From contig NZ_BOOZ01000005.1 of NCBI RefSeq assembly GCF_016863495.1, positions 1 to 64,000 on the forward strand: a stretch of DNA of 64,000 nucleotides. The letters run 5' to 3'. This document shows positions 34,192-42,959 of the stretch, piece by piece. The stretch comes from Micromonospora andamanensis (GTDB lineage Bacteria > Actinomycetota > Actinomycetes > Mycobacteriales > Micromonosporaceae). The notes beneath the pieces were generated by a model. That model did not search any database, had not been told where the DNA came from, and worked only from the letters and a program-made list of their open reading frames with translations. A program made the translations under genes and the position numbers. Position 1 is the stretch's first letter; each line of letters opens with the position of its first letter.

Positions 34192-34346
34192 CCCGCCGAC
34201 GATCAGAGAACCGGACCCGCGTCGCCCAACCCGGTCGCCGTTTCCGCCCCCGGTGGCCGGCCGGACGCCGCGTCCACCATCTTCCGGGACGAACTCCATC
34301 CAGCAGGCCGGAACGCCTGATCACGCCCCGGGCCAGGAGTCGACGA

Positions 34347-35102
34347 TCAGCCGGCGGACTGGTCGGCCGGGTCGGGGTCGAGACGCCGCCGCAGGGCGGC
34401 GATCTCGGCGCGCAGGGCCGCCACGTCGTCGCCGGTGGCCGCCACCGGCCTGTCGGCGGCTGCCGAGACCCGCTCCACGATCCAGGTCGCCAGCGAACCC
34501 GTGACGAAACCGATCAGGCCGATCCCACCGATCATCAGGCCAAGTGCGACGAATCTCCCCATGGCCGTCACCGGGTAGTAGTCGCCGTACCCGACGGTGG
34601 TGATGGTGACCGTCGACCACCACAACGCGTCGTCGAAGGAGGTGATGTTGGCGTCCGACGCGAGTCGTTCGGCGTCCAGCACGGCCAGCGCGGAGAACAG
34701 CACCAGCAGCGCCGTGGTGGCGGCGACGTAGACCGCCAGCCGGCCACGGGCCCACAGTTCGGTGCGGCGGTTGATGGTCAGCACCACCATGACCAGGCGT
34801 ACGGCACGCAGTGGGCGCAGCATCGGTAGCGTGAGCACCACGAGGTCGAACAGGTGCTCCCGGAGGAATCTCCGGCGGTCGGTCGCCAGCCGCAGCCGCA
34901 CGATGATGTCGGCCCAGAACAGCAACCAGACGACGACAGTCGTGGCGACGCACACGTCCCGCAACCCGGGGCTCAGGTCGGGACGCAGGATCGGTACCGC
35001 GTACACCACCAGGAACAGCACGGACAGCACGGTGAGCGGCGCGGCGCTGACTCGTTCCCATGCCTTGAGTCGATCGGTTTCCGTTGCTGGCCCGCCGCTC
35101 AT
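34347..35102 (-). CDS. Voltage-gated-type potassium channel
   Basis: The 251-residue protein has six membrane segments. A voltage-sensor-like S4 is present (RPLRAVRLVMVVLTINRR) and the pore loop has the selectivity filter TITTVGYGDYYP. A short C-terminal coiled coil (VAALRAEIAALRRRL) could support tetramerisation. It belongs to the bacterial Kv/ion_trans_2 class. It is divergent from the CPA1 potassium/proton antiporter, which suggests local clustering of K+ functions. Confidence 0.92.
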   Translation of the reverse strand: MSGGPATETDRLKAWERVSAAPLTVLSVLFLVVYAVPILRPDLSPGLRDVCVATTVVVWLLFWADIIVRLRLATDRRRFLREHLFDLVVLTLPMLRPLRAVRLVMVVLTINRRTELWARGRLAVYVAATTALLVLFSALAVLDAERLASDANITSFDDALWWSTVTITTVGYGDYYPVTAMGRFVALGLMIGGIGLIGFVTGSLATWIVERVSAAADRPVAATGDDVAALRAEIAALRRRLDPDPADQSAG

Positions 35103-35376
35103 GAGCCGGCTCCCGTCTTCTCCGTCGTACGCGTGACCGAGCCATGTCGCGCGTCGGACACCGGCGCCTCATGGACGGTGCGCAGATCGTCCCCGGCGGC
35201 AAATCACCGTCACGCTGAGCATTCGGCGGCTTGCCGCCCGGTAACGTGAGCCGGGGACACACCGCGGCACGCGTCGCCACCCGGCCGACAGCGTCGGGCG
35301 GTGACGGCTGTGCGGCCCGTGGGGGCGGGTGCCGGCGTCGTACCCAACTGAGGCGCGAGCATCGAGGGAGCGAAGC

Positions 35377-35412
35377 ATGGGTCGACGGCGGCTGGGACGG
35401 GTTCCGGGATGA
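35377..35412 (+). CDS. Putative 11-codon leader peptide, coupled to antiporter
   Basis: ATG at 35377 is preceded by GAGGGAG at a six-base spacing and opens a frame encoding MGRRRLGRVPG. Its TGA overlaps the ATG of the antiporter gene as ATGA. The antiporter itself has no strong ribosome site, so ribosomes finishing this peptide could restart there. The four arginines and final proline-glycine could slow translation. It is not proven to be translated. The rest of the 306-base gap 35103-35376 shows no gene. Confidence 0.4.
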   Translation: MGRRRLGRVPG

Positions 35413-37019
35413 CCCTGCAACAGGTCTACCTGCTGATGATCGCGGCGGCGGCGACAGTGCTGGTCAGCATCACGGCCGCACGGGTGGCCACCCGGGTCGG
35501 CGTACCGATGCTGTTGGCGTACCTCGGCATCGGGCTGTTGCTCGGCGAGAGCGGACTCGGCCTGCGCTTCGACGACGCCGCGATGGCGCAGGCCCTGGGC
35601 ACCGCGGCGCTCGCGGTGATCCTGGTCGAGGGTGGCCTGACCACCCGGTTCTCCGACATCCGACCGGTGCTGGCACCGGCGACCGCGCTCGCCACGGCCG
35701 GTGTGCTGATAAGCGTCGGGGTCACCGCCCTCGGCGCACACCTGCTGCTCGACGTCTCGTGGCAGTTGGCCCTGCTGCTGGGTGCTGTGGTCTCGTCCAC
35801 CGATGCGGCGGCGGTCTTCGCGGTGCTGCGCACGCTGCCGCTGCCCCGGCGGTTGGCCGGGCTGGTGGAGGCCGAGTCGGGGCTGAACGATGCGCCCACG
35901 GTCATCCTGGTGCTCGCCTTCAGCGCCACCGGGCTGACCGCGACCAGCCCGCTGGAGCTGCTGGCCCAGATGGTCTACCAACTCGGCGTCGGTGGCGCGG
36001 TAGGCGTCGCGATCGGCACCGCCGGAGTGTGGTTCCTGCGCCGGCTCACCCTGCCCGCCTCGGGCCTCTACCCGATCGCCACCTTCTCCTGCGGCATCTT
36101 CGCCTTCGCCGCCGCCGGGCTCGCCGCGGCAAGTGGCTTCCTCGCCGCATACCTCGCCGCGCTGATCCTGGGCAACGCCCGGTTGGCCCACCGCCGGGCC
36201 ACCGTGTCGGTGGCCGAGGGCCTCGGCTGGATCGCCCAGATCGGCCTGTTCGTGATGCTCGGCCTGCTGGCCAATCCGAGCGAACTGCCCGCCGCGATCC
36301 TGCCTGCGCTCGCCGTCGGTCTGGTGCTGCTGCTACTCGCCCGGCCGTTGTCGGTGCTCGTCACCCTGCTGCCGTTCCGGATTCCGCTCCGCGAACAGGT
36401 GCTGCTGTCCTGGGCCGGGCTGCGTGGCGCCGTGCCCATCGTGCTGGCCACCATCCCGGTGGTGGCCGGGGTCGGTGGCAGCGAGCAGCTGTTCAACATC
36501 GTGTTCGTCCTGGTCGTCGCCTTCACTCTGGTCCAGGCTCCGACGTTGCCGTGGCTGGCCAGGCGTCTGCGGATCAGCGCGACCGGGATCGGCCCGGACC
36601 TCCAGGTCGAGTCCGCGCCGCTGGACGCCATCGACGCGGACCTGCTGCACCTCAACGTCGAGCCCGACTCCCGGATGCACGGCGTGCACATCCGCGAGCT
36701 ACGACTGCCTCCGCCGGCCGCGATCACCCTCGTGGTCCGCGACGGCACCGCCTTCGTGCCCGAGCCGGACACCCGGCTACGGCACGGTGATCAGTTGCTC
36801 GTGGTCACCACGCCACACGTCCGGGACCGCGCGGAGCGTCGGCTGCGGGCGGTCGCCCGGGCCGGACGACTGGCCCACTGGCGCGGCGAGACCGGCGACC
36901 CGGAACAGCCGGCCAGGGTCCGACCGCACCCGGACATCCCCACCGCCCCGCCGCGAGCGACGCCGGCGGCCGACACCGGTGACCAGGCACCAGCCGTCCT
37001 CGTCGAGTCGGCTGGTTGA
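35409..37019 (+). CDS. CPA1 potassium/sodium-proton antiporter with TrkA_C domain
   Basis: The 536-residue protein has about 12 membrane helices with the CPA ion-binding blocks (LLLGAVVSSTDAAAVFAVL and VEAESGLNDAPTVILVL). A C-terminal TrkA_C domain follows (about residues 415-490, HGVHIRELRLPPPAAITLVV and RHGDQLLVVTT). TrkA_C domains bind small ligands such as c-di-AMP in related K+ transporters. This layout matches NhaP2/CvrA-type antiporters exporting K+ or Na+. The extreme C-terminus is low complexity. See the overlapping leader peptide for possible translational control. Confidence 0.92.
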   Translation: MTLQQVYLLMIAAAATVLVSITAARVATRVGVPMLLAYLGIGLLLGESGLGLRFDDAAMAQALGTAALAVILVEGGLTTRFSDIRPVLAPATALATAGVLISVGVTALGAHLLLDVSWQLALLLGAVVSSTDAAAVFAVLRTLPLPRRLAGLVEAESGLNDAPTVILVLAFSATGLTATSPLELLAQMVYQLGVGGAVGVAIGTAGVWFLRRLTLPASGLYPIATFSCGIFAFAAAGLAAASGFLAAYLAALILGNARLAHRRATVSVAEGLGWIAQIGLFVMLGLLANPSELPAAILPALAVGLVLLLLARPLSVLVTLLPFRIPLREQVLLSWAGLRGAVPIVLATIPVVAGVGGSEQLFNIVFVLVVAFTLVQAPTLPWLARRLRISATGIGPDLQVESAPLDAIDADLLHLNVEPDSRMHGVHIRELRLPPPAAITLVVRDGTAFVPEPDTRLRHGDQLLVVTTPHVRDRAERRLRAVARAGRLAHWRGETGDPEQPARVRPHPDIPTAPPRATPAADTGDQAPAVLVESAG

Positions 37020-37117
37020 GCAGCACGGCCCGCGCGGCCGGTGCCGCTCGGCGAGCGTGACGACGCGCCGGTCAACCGGGCAGCGCCGGCCGGGTTCGGA
37101 CCCGGCTTTCCGGGATC

Positions 37118-37500
37118 GTGATGACAGCGGTCACGGCGGCCGGCGCCCAACCCCAACTCGGCTACGGAAACGCGGTCGGCGGCATCGCCGCGCAGACCAC
37201 AGCGGTTGCCGTGGCCGACGCCTTCCACCGGCGGGCAAACGTGGAACACGCGGCGGCGTCCCTGTCGAACGTGCTCTTCGGCGCGTTGCTCATCGCGTTG
37301 CTGTCGCTCGCCCTGCTGGGCAGCTTCGCGCCGGGTGCCACAGTGGCCGGCCTGCATCCCGTCTCGTACGCGCTCGTCGCCTGCTATCTCGGCGGCCTGC
37401 ACCTGGTCCGCCGGGCCGGTGCCAGCCCACCCTGGCAGGCCGTCGCCACCACCGAGACGCTGCCGGACGTCCCGCACGAGCACGGCGACCTGGACCGTCG
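37118..37500 (+). pseudogene. Na/Ca-exchanger-like (CaCA) fragment
   Basis: About 125 codons read like the middle part of a sodium/calcium exchanger: YGNAVGGIAAQTTAVAVADA, EHAAASLSNVLFGALLIALL and a final YALVACYLGGLHLVRRAG. The conserved ion-binding alpha repeats are not complete and there is no N-terminal half. The frame happens to run in-phase into the following ABC gene, but the intervening sequence (37500-37600) is not exchanger-like and holds that gene's own ribosome site. I treat it as a decayed remnant. Confidence 0.6.
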
Positions 37501-37600
37501 ACGCTCCGCGGTTGCGTCGTTGCCGGCCGGGTCTAGGGTGAGCTTGGTGTGCCGGGAAGCCTGGTCGGCGGTCGTGTCCCCAACCCCTCCGGAGGCCACC

Positions 37601-38485
37601 GTGGAACCCGCCATCCGCACCAGCCACCTGACCAAACGCTACGGTCGCCTGCTCGCTCTCGACGACCTCGACCTGACTGTCACCGCCGGTGAGGTGTTCG
37701 GTTTCCTGGGCCCCAACGGTGCCGGCAAGTCCACCACCATCCGACTGCTGCTCGGCCTGGCCCGCCCGACCGCCGGCCAGGCATGGATCTTCGGTACCGC
37801 CGCCGCCGACGTGGCCACGGCACACCAGCGGGTCGCGTACGTCCCCGCCGATGTCACACTCTGGCCGCAGTTGACCGGCGCGGAGATCCTGGAGCTGCTC
37901 GGTGCCACCGGGCCGGGCGTCGACGTCGCCTACCGTGACGAGCTGGTGGCGCGGTTCGCACTCGACCTGTCCAAGCCGGGGCGGGCCTACTCGACAGGCA
38001 ACCGGCAGAAGGTGGCACTTGTCGCCGCCTTCGCCACCCGTGCGCCGCTGCTCGTGCTGGACGAGCCGACCGCCGGCCTGGACCCGCTGATGGAGCGCGA
38101 GTTCCGCCGAGCCGTGGTCGAGGCCCGCGACGCCGGGAGCGCGGTGTTCCTCTCCTCCCACCAACTGGCCGAGGTCGAGGCCGTCTGCGACCGGGTGGGC
38201 ATCCTGCGCGCCGGGCGCCTCGTCGACGTCGCCACCATCACCGAGCTGCGGCGGCTGCACCGCACCGAGGTACTGGTCCGGTTCGCCGGCCCGGTGCCGG
38301 AGCTGACCGACGTCGAGGGGATCGACGGCGTTCAGGTCGACGGTGCCGCCCTGCGGTTCACCCTCACCGGGCCGCCCGGTCCGGCGCTGCGGGCGCTGGC
38401 CGCGGCCGACGTCACCACCCTCACCATGCGCGAGCCGACCCTGGAGGAGATCTTCCTCGACTACTACGGGGAGAGCGGCAGGTGA
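37601..38485 (+). CDS. ABC transporter ATP-binding protein
   Basis: The 294-residue ATPase has Walker A GPNGAGKST (about residues 38-46), an altered signature YSTGNRQ in place of LSGGQ, Walker B LLVLDEP, and a C-terminal regulatory extension as in DrrA/CcmA-type exporters. The GTG at 37601 has GGAGG five bases upstream. It overlaps the permease gene by four bases. The substrate is unknown; tetronasin- or antibiotic-type exporters share this pairing with a large permease. Confidence 0.9.
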   Translation: MEPAIRTSHLTKRYGRLLALDDLDLTVTAGEVFGFLGPNGAGKSTTIRLLLGLARPTAGQAWIFGTAAADVATAHQRVAYVPADVTLWPQLTGAEILELLGATGPGVDVAYRDELVARFALDLSKPGRAYSTGNRQKVALVAAFATRAPLLVLDEPTAGLDPLMEREFRRAVVEARDAGSAVFLSSHQLAEVEAVCDRVGILRAGRLVDVATITELRRLHRTEVLVRFAGPVPELTDVEGIDGVQVDGAALRFTLTGPPGPALRALAAADVTTLTMREPTLEEIFLDYYGESGR

Positions 38486-40095
38486 CCACCATCGGATCGG
38501 TCGACGGTGGCACCGCCAGGGCAGCCGTCACCCGCCTCGCCCTGCGCCAGGTGCGCCGGGGCGCGCTCGTCATGTCCGCGTTGGCGGCCGGCACCACAGC
38601 CATCGTGGTCGTCGGGTACGAGACCACGGCCGGCACCCCGCTCGACGCTGCCGCGCTGGCCGCCCTCGCCGAGAACCCCGCGATCCGCACCCTCTTCGGC
38701 GAACCGTTCGCGCTGGACACCCCGGGCGGTTTCACCGTCTGGCGGACCGGCACCGTCCTGGCCGTCCTGCTCTCGGTGTGGGGGGTGCTCGCCACCACCC
38801 GGACCACCCGGGGTGAGGAGGAGAGCGGCCGGTGGGACCTGCTGCTGGCTGGCCGGTTGGCGGTGCCGGCCGTGCTCGGCCGGCACCTCGCCGTCCTGGC
38901 TGCCGCAGTGGCGACCGCCGGAGCGACGACAGGTGTCGTGCTCGTCGCGGCGGGCACGCCACCGGCCGGGGCGCTGCGGTACTCCGTAGGTCTCGCGCTC
39001 GTCGCGCTCTTCGCCGTGTCGACAGCACTGTTGAGCGCACAGGTGATGCCGACCCGTGCCGGGGCGAGCGGGCTGGCCCTGGCCCTACTCGGCGTCGGGC
39101 TGCTGGCCCGGATGATCGGCGACGGCGTCGCCGCGCTCGGCTGGTTGCGTTGGCTGTCGCCGTACGGCCTGCTCGCCCTCGTCCGCCCGTACCACGAGGA
39201 CCGGCTGCTGCCGCTGGTCGTGCTCGCCGGTGCGGCGCTCGTGCCCGGTGCGGTGGGGCTGGCGCTGGCCCGGCGACGTGACGTGCGGGCCGGGCTGGTC
39301 GCCGCCCCGGCCGGCCGCCCGCCCCGACGGTGGCTGCTCGGCACGGTCGAGGGCTTCGCGGTACGCCGGATGCTGCGCCCGCTGGCCGGCTGGTCCGCCG
39401 GCATCGGGGCGTACTTCCTGCTTGTCGGTTTGCTTGCGACGTCGATGACCCGCTTCCTGTCGGACAATCCGCGCTTCGCCGAACTGGCCGCGCAGGCCGG
39501 CTTCACCGAGCTGGGCAGCGTACGCGGCTACACCGCGTCGCTGTTCGTCCTGCTCGCCGTGCCGGTCGGGCTCTTCACAGTGGTCCGGCTCGCCGAGTTC
39601 GTGGCCGCCGAGACGGACGGCCGGTTGACGTCGCTGTACGCCCAGCCGGTCAGCCGCAGCCGCCTGCTGATCGCCGAGACGCTTGCCACCCTCGCCGGGG
39701 TGGCCGTCCTCGTCACCGTGGCGGCCGTGGCGACCTGGCTCGGCACCTGTCTGGTGGACGCTCCGCTGCCGCTCTCCGCTGCCCTGGCCGGCACCTGGAA
39801 CGTGCTGCCGGTGGTGCTGCTCTGCCTCGGCGCGGGGCTGCTCGCGCTCGGTTGGCTGCCCCGGGCCACTGCGGTCGTCGGTGCGCTACCCGCGGTCGGC
39901 GGCTTCCTGCTCCAGGTGCTCGCCGACAGCGCCGACCTACCCGGATGGGTGTCCGTGATCTCACCGTTCACCCATCTGGCGGCCGTTCCGGCCGAGTCAC
40001 CCGGCTGGACGGCGGCGCTGGTCATGGTCGGGATCGCGGTCGCGACAGCCGTTCTCGGGCGCTTCGGCCACCGGCGGCGTGACCTGCTGGGTTGA
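38482..40095 (+). CDS. ABC transporter permease (large, TnrB-like)
   Basis: The 537-residue protein has about 12 membrane helices arranged as two similar halves. Each half has a GEEESGRWDLLLAG-like or AETDGRLTSLYAQP-like cytoplasmic element that couples to the ATPase. This matches the double-length permeases of polyketide-antibiotic exporters. GTG start overlapping the ATPase stop. It converges on the FUSC gene with a one-base gap. Confidence 0.85.
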   Translation: MTTIGSVDGGTARAAVTRLALRQVRRGALVMSALAAGTTAIVVVGYETTAGTPLDAAALAALAENPAIRTLFGEPFALDTPGGFTVWRTGTVLAVLLSVWGVLATTRTTRGEEESGRWDLLLAGRLAVPAVLGRHLAVLAAAVATAGATTGVVLVAAGTPPAGALRYSVGLALVALFAVSTALLSAQVMPTRAGASGLALALLGVGLLARMIGDGVAALGWLRWLSPYGLLALVRPYHEDRLLPLVVLAGAALVPGAVGLALARRRDVRAGLVAAPAGRPPRRWLLGTVEGFAVRRMLRPLAGWSAGIGAYFLLVGLLATSMTRFLSDNPRFAELAAQAGFTELGSVRGYTASLFVLLAVPVGLFTVVRLAEFVAAETDGRLTSLYAQPVSRSRLLIAETLATLAGVAVLVTVAAVATWLGTCLVDAPLPLSAALAGTWNVLPVVLLCLGAGLLALGWLPRATAVVGALPAVGGFLLQVLADSADLPGWVSVISPFTHLAAVPAESPGWTAALVMVGIAVATAVLGRFGHRRRDLLG

Positions 40096-40096
40096 G

Positions 40097-41209
40097 TCAT
40101 TGGCCGGCGGCGGCCCGCCGGACCAACCGGCGGGCCTCATCGCCCGGCACACCGGTGGCCCGCAGCATGTCGTTGGCGATGGTCCGCAGCTGGGACACCA
40201 CGATGGTGCCGGAAAAGCCGATCTCCTGCCGGCACGCCTCGCCTGCCTCGTGGACGGCCCGCAGCACCCGCTCCCTGGTCCGCACCGGCTCCCGCGTCGA
40301 CAGGAACTCCTCATGCATCAGGCGGACGCTCTGCCCGATCTGTTCGACGGCGGTGGCCAGGCTGGCCGGCACCGGTTCCTGGTCGCGCAACGCGGTAGCG
40401 ATCCGGCGGACCAGCGTCCGGCTGTTGCGGAACGCTCGGTCCAGGTGCTCGGCCCCGGCGCCGTACGCGGCCAGCGCCCGGCGTCGCCGCCACCGCAGGG
40501 GCGAATACCGGACCACCTCCTCGGCCGCGGTCATCACATCACCGACCTGCCGTAGTTGCCCCTCGGCGGACCGCATCTCAGCCAGCACCTCCGTCGCCCG
40601 GCGCGCGTCCCGGCGGGCCAGCGCCTCTGCGGCCGAGGTCAACTGCCGGGCGAAGGTGTCCAGTGCCGGCCCGGCGACCCGGCGCACGCTACGGGTCGGG
40701 TTCATCGGAGCGAGCACCAGCACCACCAGCAGCCCGGTCGCGCCGCCGACCAGGGCGTTGACCGTCCGGGGCAGGACGACGTCCGGCGTGGTCGGGGTGA
40801 GGGTGGCGATCAGCGTCGCCGCACCGCCGGCCTGGGTCACCAGGGCACCGGTGCCCCGCACCGCCACCGCGACGAGCAGTGCGCCGAACACGATCACGAA
40901 CGTCTGCCAGGCGCCGGTGCCGATCGTGTCGACGAGCAGGTCGCCGATCAGCACACCGACGATCACGCCGACGATCAGTTCGGCGGCACGGCGGGCCCGC
41001 CGCCCGATCGCGGTGGCGATGACACCTACCGCGGCGATCGGCGCGAAGGTGGGGTCCGAGTTGCCGAGCACCTGTTCGGCGACCAACCAGGCCAGCGACG
41101 CCGCCAGGCCACCTTGGACGGCCAGCAGCAGATGCTGTCGTAGCCGGCCGAAGCTGCGCCAGCCGGCGGCCGAGACTCGTCCCCGGAGCCCTGCCACCGA
41201 GTTCGGCAT
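40097..41209 (-). CDS. FUSC-family (aromatic acid exporter-like) membrane protein
   Basis: The 370-residue protein has an N-terminal membrane domain of about six helices with the FUSC pattern (FAPIAAVGVIATAIGRRARR, then GVIVGVLIGDLLV and a TLIATLTPTTP loop). A cytoplasmic helical half follows. Relatives export aromatic acids or are uncharacterised. It is a single gene. Confidence 0.85.
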   Translation of the reverse strand: MPNSVAGLRGRVSAAGWRSFGRLRQHLLLAVQGGLAASLAWLVAEQVLGNSDPTFAPIAAVGVIATAIGRRARRAAELIVGVIVGVLIGDLLVDTIGTGAWQTFVIVFGALLVAVAVRGTGALVTQAGGAATLIATLTPTTPDVVLPRTVNALVGGATGLLVVLVLAPMNPTRSVRRVAGPALDTFARQLTSAAEALARRDARRATEVLAEMRSAEGQLRQVGDVMTAAEEVVRYSPLRWRRRRALAAYGAGAEHLDRAFRNSRTLVRRIATALRDQEPVPASLATAVEQIGQSVRLMHEEFLSTREPVRTRERVLRAVHEAGEACRQEIGFSGTIVVSQLRTIANDMLRATGVPGDEARRLVRRAAAGQ

Positions 41210-41259
41210 GGGCCCGGGTACCCGGTGTGAGCCGCCTCAAGCTGCGGCGTTGTCCCGCA

Positions 41260-41625
41260 TTATCCGACGGGGTGGGCCATCGTCCCGGTGAGGGCCACCG
41301 TGCCCGGCAACCGGGTGTCCTGCCGCAGGAACTGCACCACCACCGGCACCGGCGAGCCGAGCACGCAGCCGTACGGGCGGTCGAGGCGGACAGCCTCCGG
41401 ATCGATCAGGTCGTTGACCCGTACGTGCCGGATCCGCCGGGCCCCGACGGCGAACCGGTACGGTCCGACCGGTTCGGCGTCCTCGTAGTAGAAGGTGAGC
41501 GTCACCTCCGCCTCGGAATCGGTGGTGTTCAGCACGCACAGCTTGTCGAAACTGGTGAACTCCGGCTCACCGCCGCTGCCGCCGAACGGAACGTGTCCTC
41601 CCGGCACCGCCCACACCTGCGCCAT
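41260..41625 (-). CDS. Sensory rhodopsin transducer-family protein (ASRT-like)
   Basis: The 121-residue soluble beta-sandwich protein closely follows the ASRT family: AQVWAVPGGHVPFGG, then EPEFTSFDKLCVLNTTD, LTFYYEDAEPVGPYRFAVGA, RRIRHVRVNDL and PVVVQFLRQDTR. In Anabaena the founding member couples to sensory rhodopsin. No rhodopsin gene lies here. Many family members are instead near sugar-metabolism genes. The ATG overlaps the stop of the lactone oxidase by one base (TGATG) with GAGGAGG upstream, so the two are cotranslated. Confidence 0.85.
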   Translation of the reverse strand: MAQVWAVPGGHVPFGGSGGEPEFTSFDKLCVLNTTDSEAEVTLTFYYEDAEPVGPYRFAVGARRIRHVRVNDLIDPEAVRLDRPYGCVLGSPVPVVVQFLRQDTRLPGTVALTGTMAHPVG

Positions 41626-42842
41626 CACGCCTCCTCCAGCAGTCGGGCCAGGTCGGGGGTGAGGAACACCCCGTCCGGGTCGAGGCGGCGGCGCGCCGCC
41701 TGAAAGTCGTCCCACCGGGGAAAGAGCGGGCGCAGGTCGCCGGCCGTCAGCCAGTGCTTCTTGCCCCAGTGCGGCCGTCCGCCGTACTGCCGGAAGACGG
41801 CCTCCATGTCCCGGAAGTACTCCTCGTACGGCAACGAGGCGTTCTGCAGGCAGGCGATGGTGGTGGTCGGGCGACCGTACGCGTTGCTCAGCCAGATGTC
41901 GTCGGCGGCGATGCTGCGGACCAGCACACGCCAGCCCACGGTGCGCCGGTGTCGGTCGAGGATCCGTCGCCGGACCTCCGCGAAGCAGGCCGGAAACGCC
42001 TCCGCCGGGAGCATGTATTCGATCTCCTCGAAGCGCAGTTCCCGGTTCTGCGGGATGGTCCGGTGGGTCGGCCCGACCTCCAGCTCTCTGGGCTCGTACC
42101 ACCCGTCGGACCTCGGCATTCGGTTGGCGGCGCCCGGCGACACCTCGGCGGTGTCGTCTGCACGGTTCATGGTGCGGATCTGGGTCAGATCGCTGCGTGG
42201 ATACCAGTAGAAGTCCATGTTGCGGTTGGTGTGCTGCATTTCGGCCAGGTGGTCGAGGGTCCACTCGACAGGCGCGCACCAGGCCCGGCGGCGTAGGTCG
42301 TAGCGGGGCTGCAACTCGAGAGTGAGCTGGGTGACCACACCCAGCACGCCGAGGGAGAGCCGTGCCGCGGGCAGCAGTTCGCTGTTGCTGGTCGCGGAGA
42401 CATCCACCACCTCGCCGGTGCCGCTGACCAGGCGTACCTCGGCCACCTGGGTGGACAGGTTGCCGAAACCGACGCCGGTGCCGTGGGTACCGGTGGCGAT
42501 GGCACCGGCGATGGACTGGTAGTCCACGTCGCCGAGGTTCTCCATTGCCAACCCGGCGTCGTAGAGGCCCTCGCCCAGTTCCTTGAGCCGGCTACCACCC
42601 CGGACCGTGGCCCGGTCACCTGCCATATCGATCACACCGGCCATCCGGTGCAGGCTCGCCAGGGTGCCGTCGGTGCGTACCAGCGGGCTCGACGAATGTC
42701 CCGAGCCGACCGGCCGCAGGGTGGTCCCCGACTCGCGCGCCCGCTGCACCAGCTCACGTACCTCGTCCTCGTCGGCCGGCTCGGCGTAGCCGGACGGGGT
42801 GAAGGTGAGACTGCCGGACCAGTTCACGAACGGACGGCACAA
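41625..42842 (-). CDS. FAD-linked lactone/alditol oxidase (D-arabinono-1,4-lactone oxidase type)
   Basis: The 405-residue protein is a VAO-family flavoprotein. It has the PP-loop PVGSGHSSSPLV with His49 at the usual covalent-FAD position, and GTHGTGVGFGN. The substrate-binding domain contains FEEIEYMLPAE and ends in RPHWGKKHWL, the ALO-type HWGKxH signature. It would oxidise an aldonolactone or alditol using oxygen. The start is a TTG with a perfect AGGAGG seven bases upstream, chosen over the internal GTG. It is cotranscribed with the ASRT-like gene. Confidence 0.9.
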   Translation of the reverse strand: MCRPFVNWSGSLTFTPSGYAEPADEDEVRELVQRARESGTTLRPVGSGHSSSPLVRTDGTLASLHRMAGVIDMAGDRATVRGGSRLKELGEGLYDAGLAMENLGDVDYQSIAGAIATGTHGTGVGFGNLSTQVAEVRLVSGTGEVVDVSATSNSELLPAARLSLGVLGVVTQLTLELQPRYDLRRRAWCAPVEWTLDHLAEMQHTNRNMDFYWYPRSDLTQIRTMNRADDTAEVSPGAANRMPRSDGWYEPRELEVGPTHRTIPQNRELRFEEIEYMLPAEAFPACFAEVRRRILDRHRRTVGWRVLVRSIAADDIWLSNAYGRPTTTIACLQNASLPYEEYFRDMEAVFRQYGGRPHWGKKHWLTAGDLRPLFPRWDDFQAARRRLDPDGVFLTPDLARLLEEA

Positions 42843-42959
42843 CCCACAGCCTCCTGGTGACGGACGGACCGCGCGCTTACCCCCGCGCTGGCGGGGTAGT
42901 CATGGGTATGGCCGAACCCGACCTTCCCGCATCGCAGCCCGCCGGAGGTGGGAAACGTC

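Noticed and set aside
32284..34320. Plus-strand frame of 678 codons
   Set aside because: It is antisense to the P2-type ATPase, which has all expected motifs; the opposite frame has none.
35230..35300. Possible c-di-AMP riboswitch before the potassium antiporter
   Set aside because: Only the short GAGCCGGGGAC element resembles the consensus; the GGGGTGAATC and CCCGTCAGCTAACC elements are absent.
35231..36790. Plus-strand frame of 519 codons over the antiporter
   Set aside because: It is out of frame with the clear CPA1 antiporter and Arg/Pro-rich throughout.
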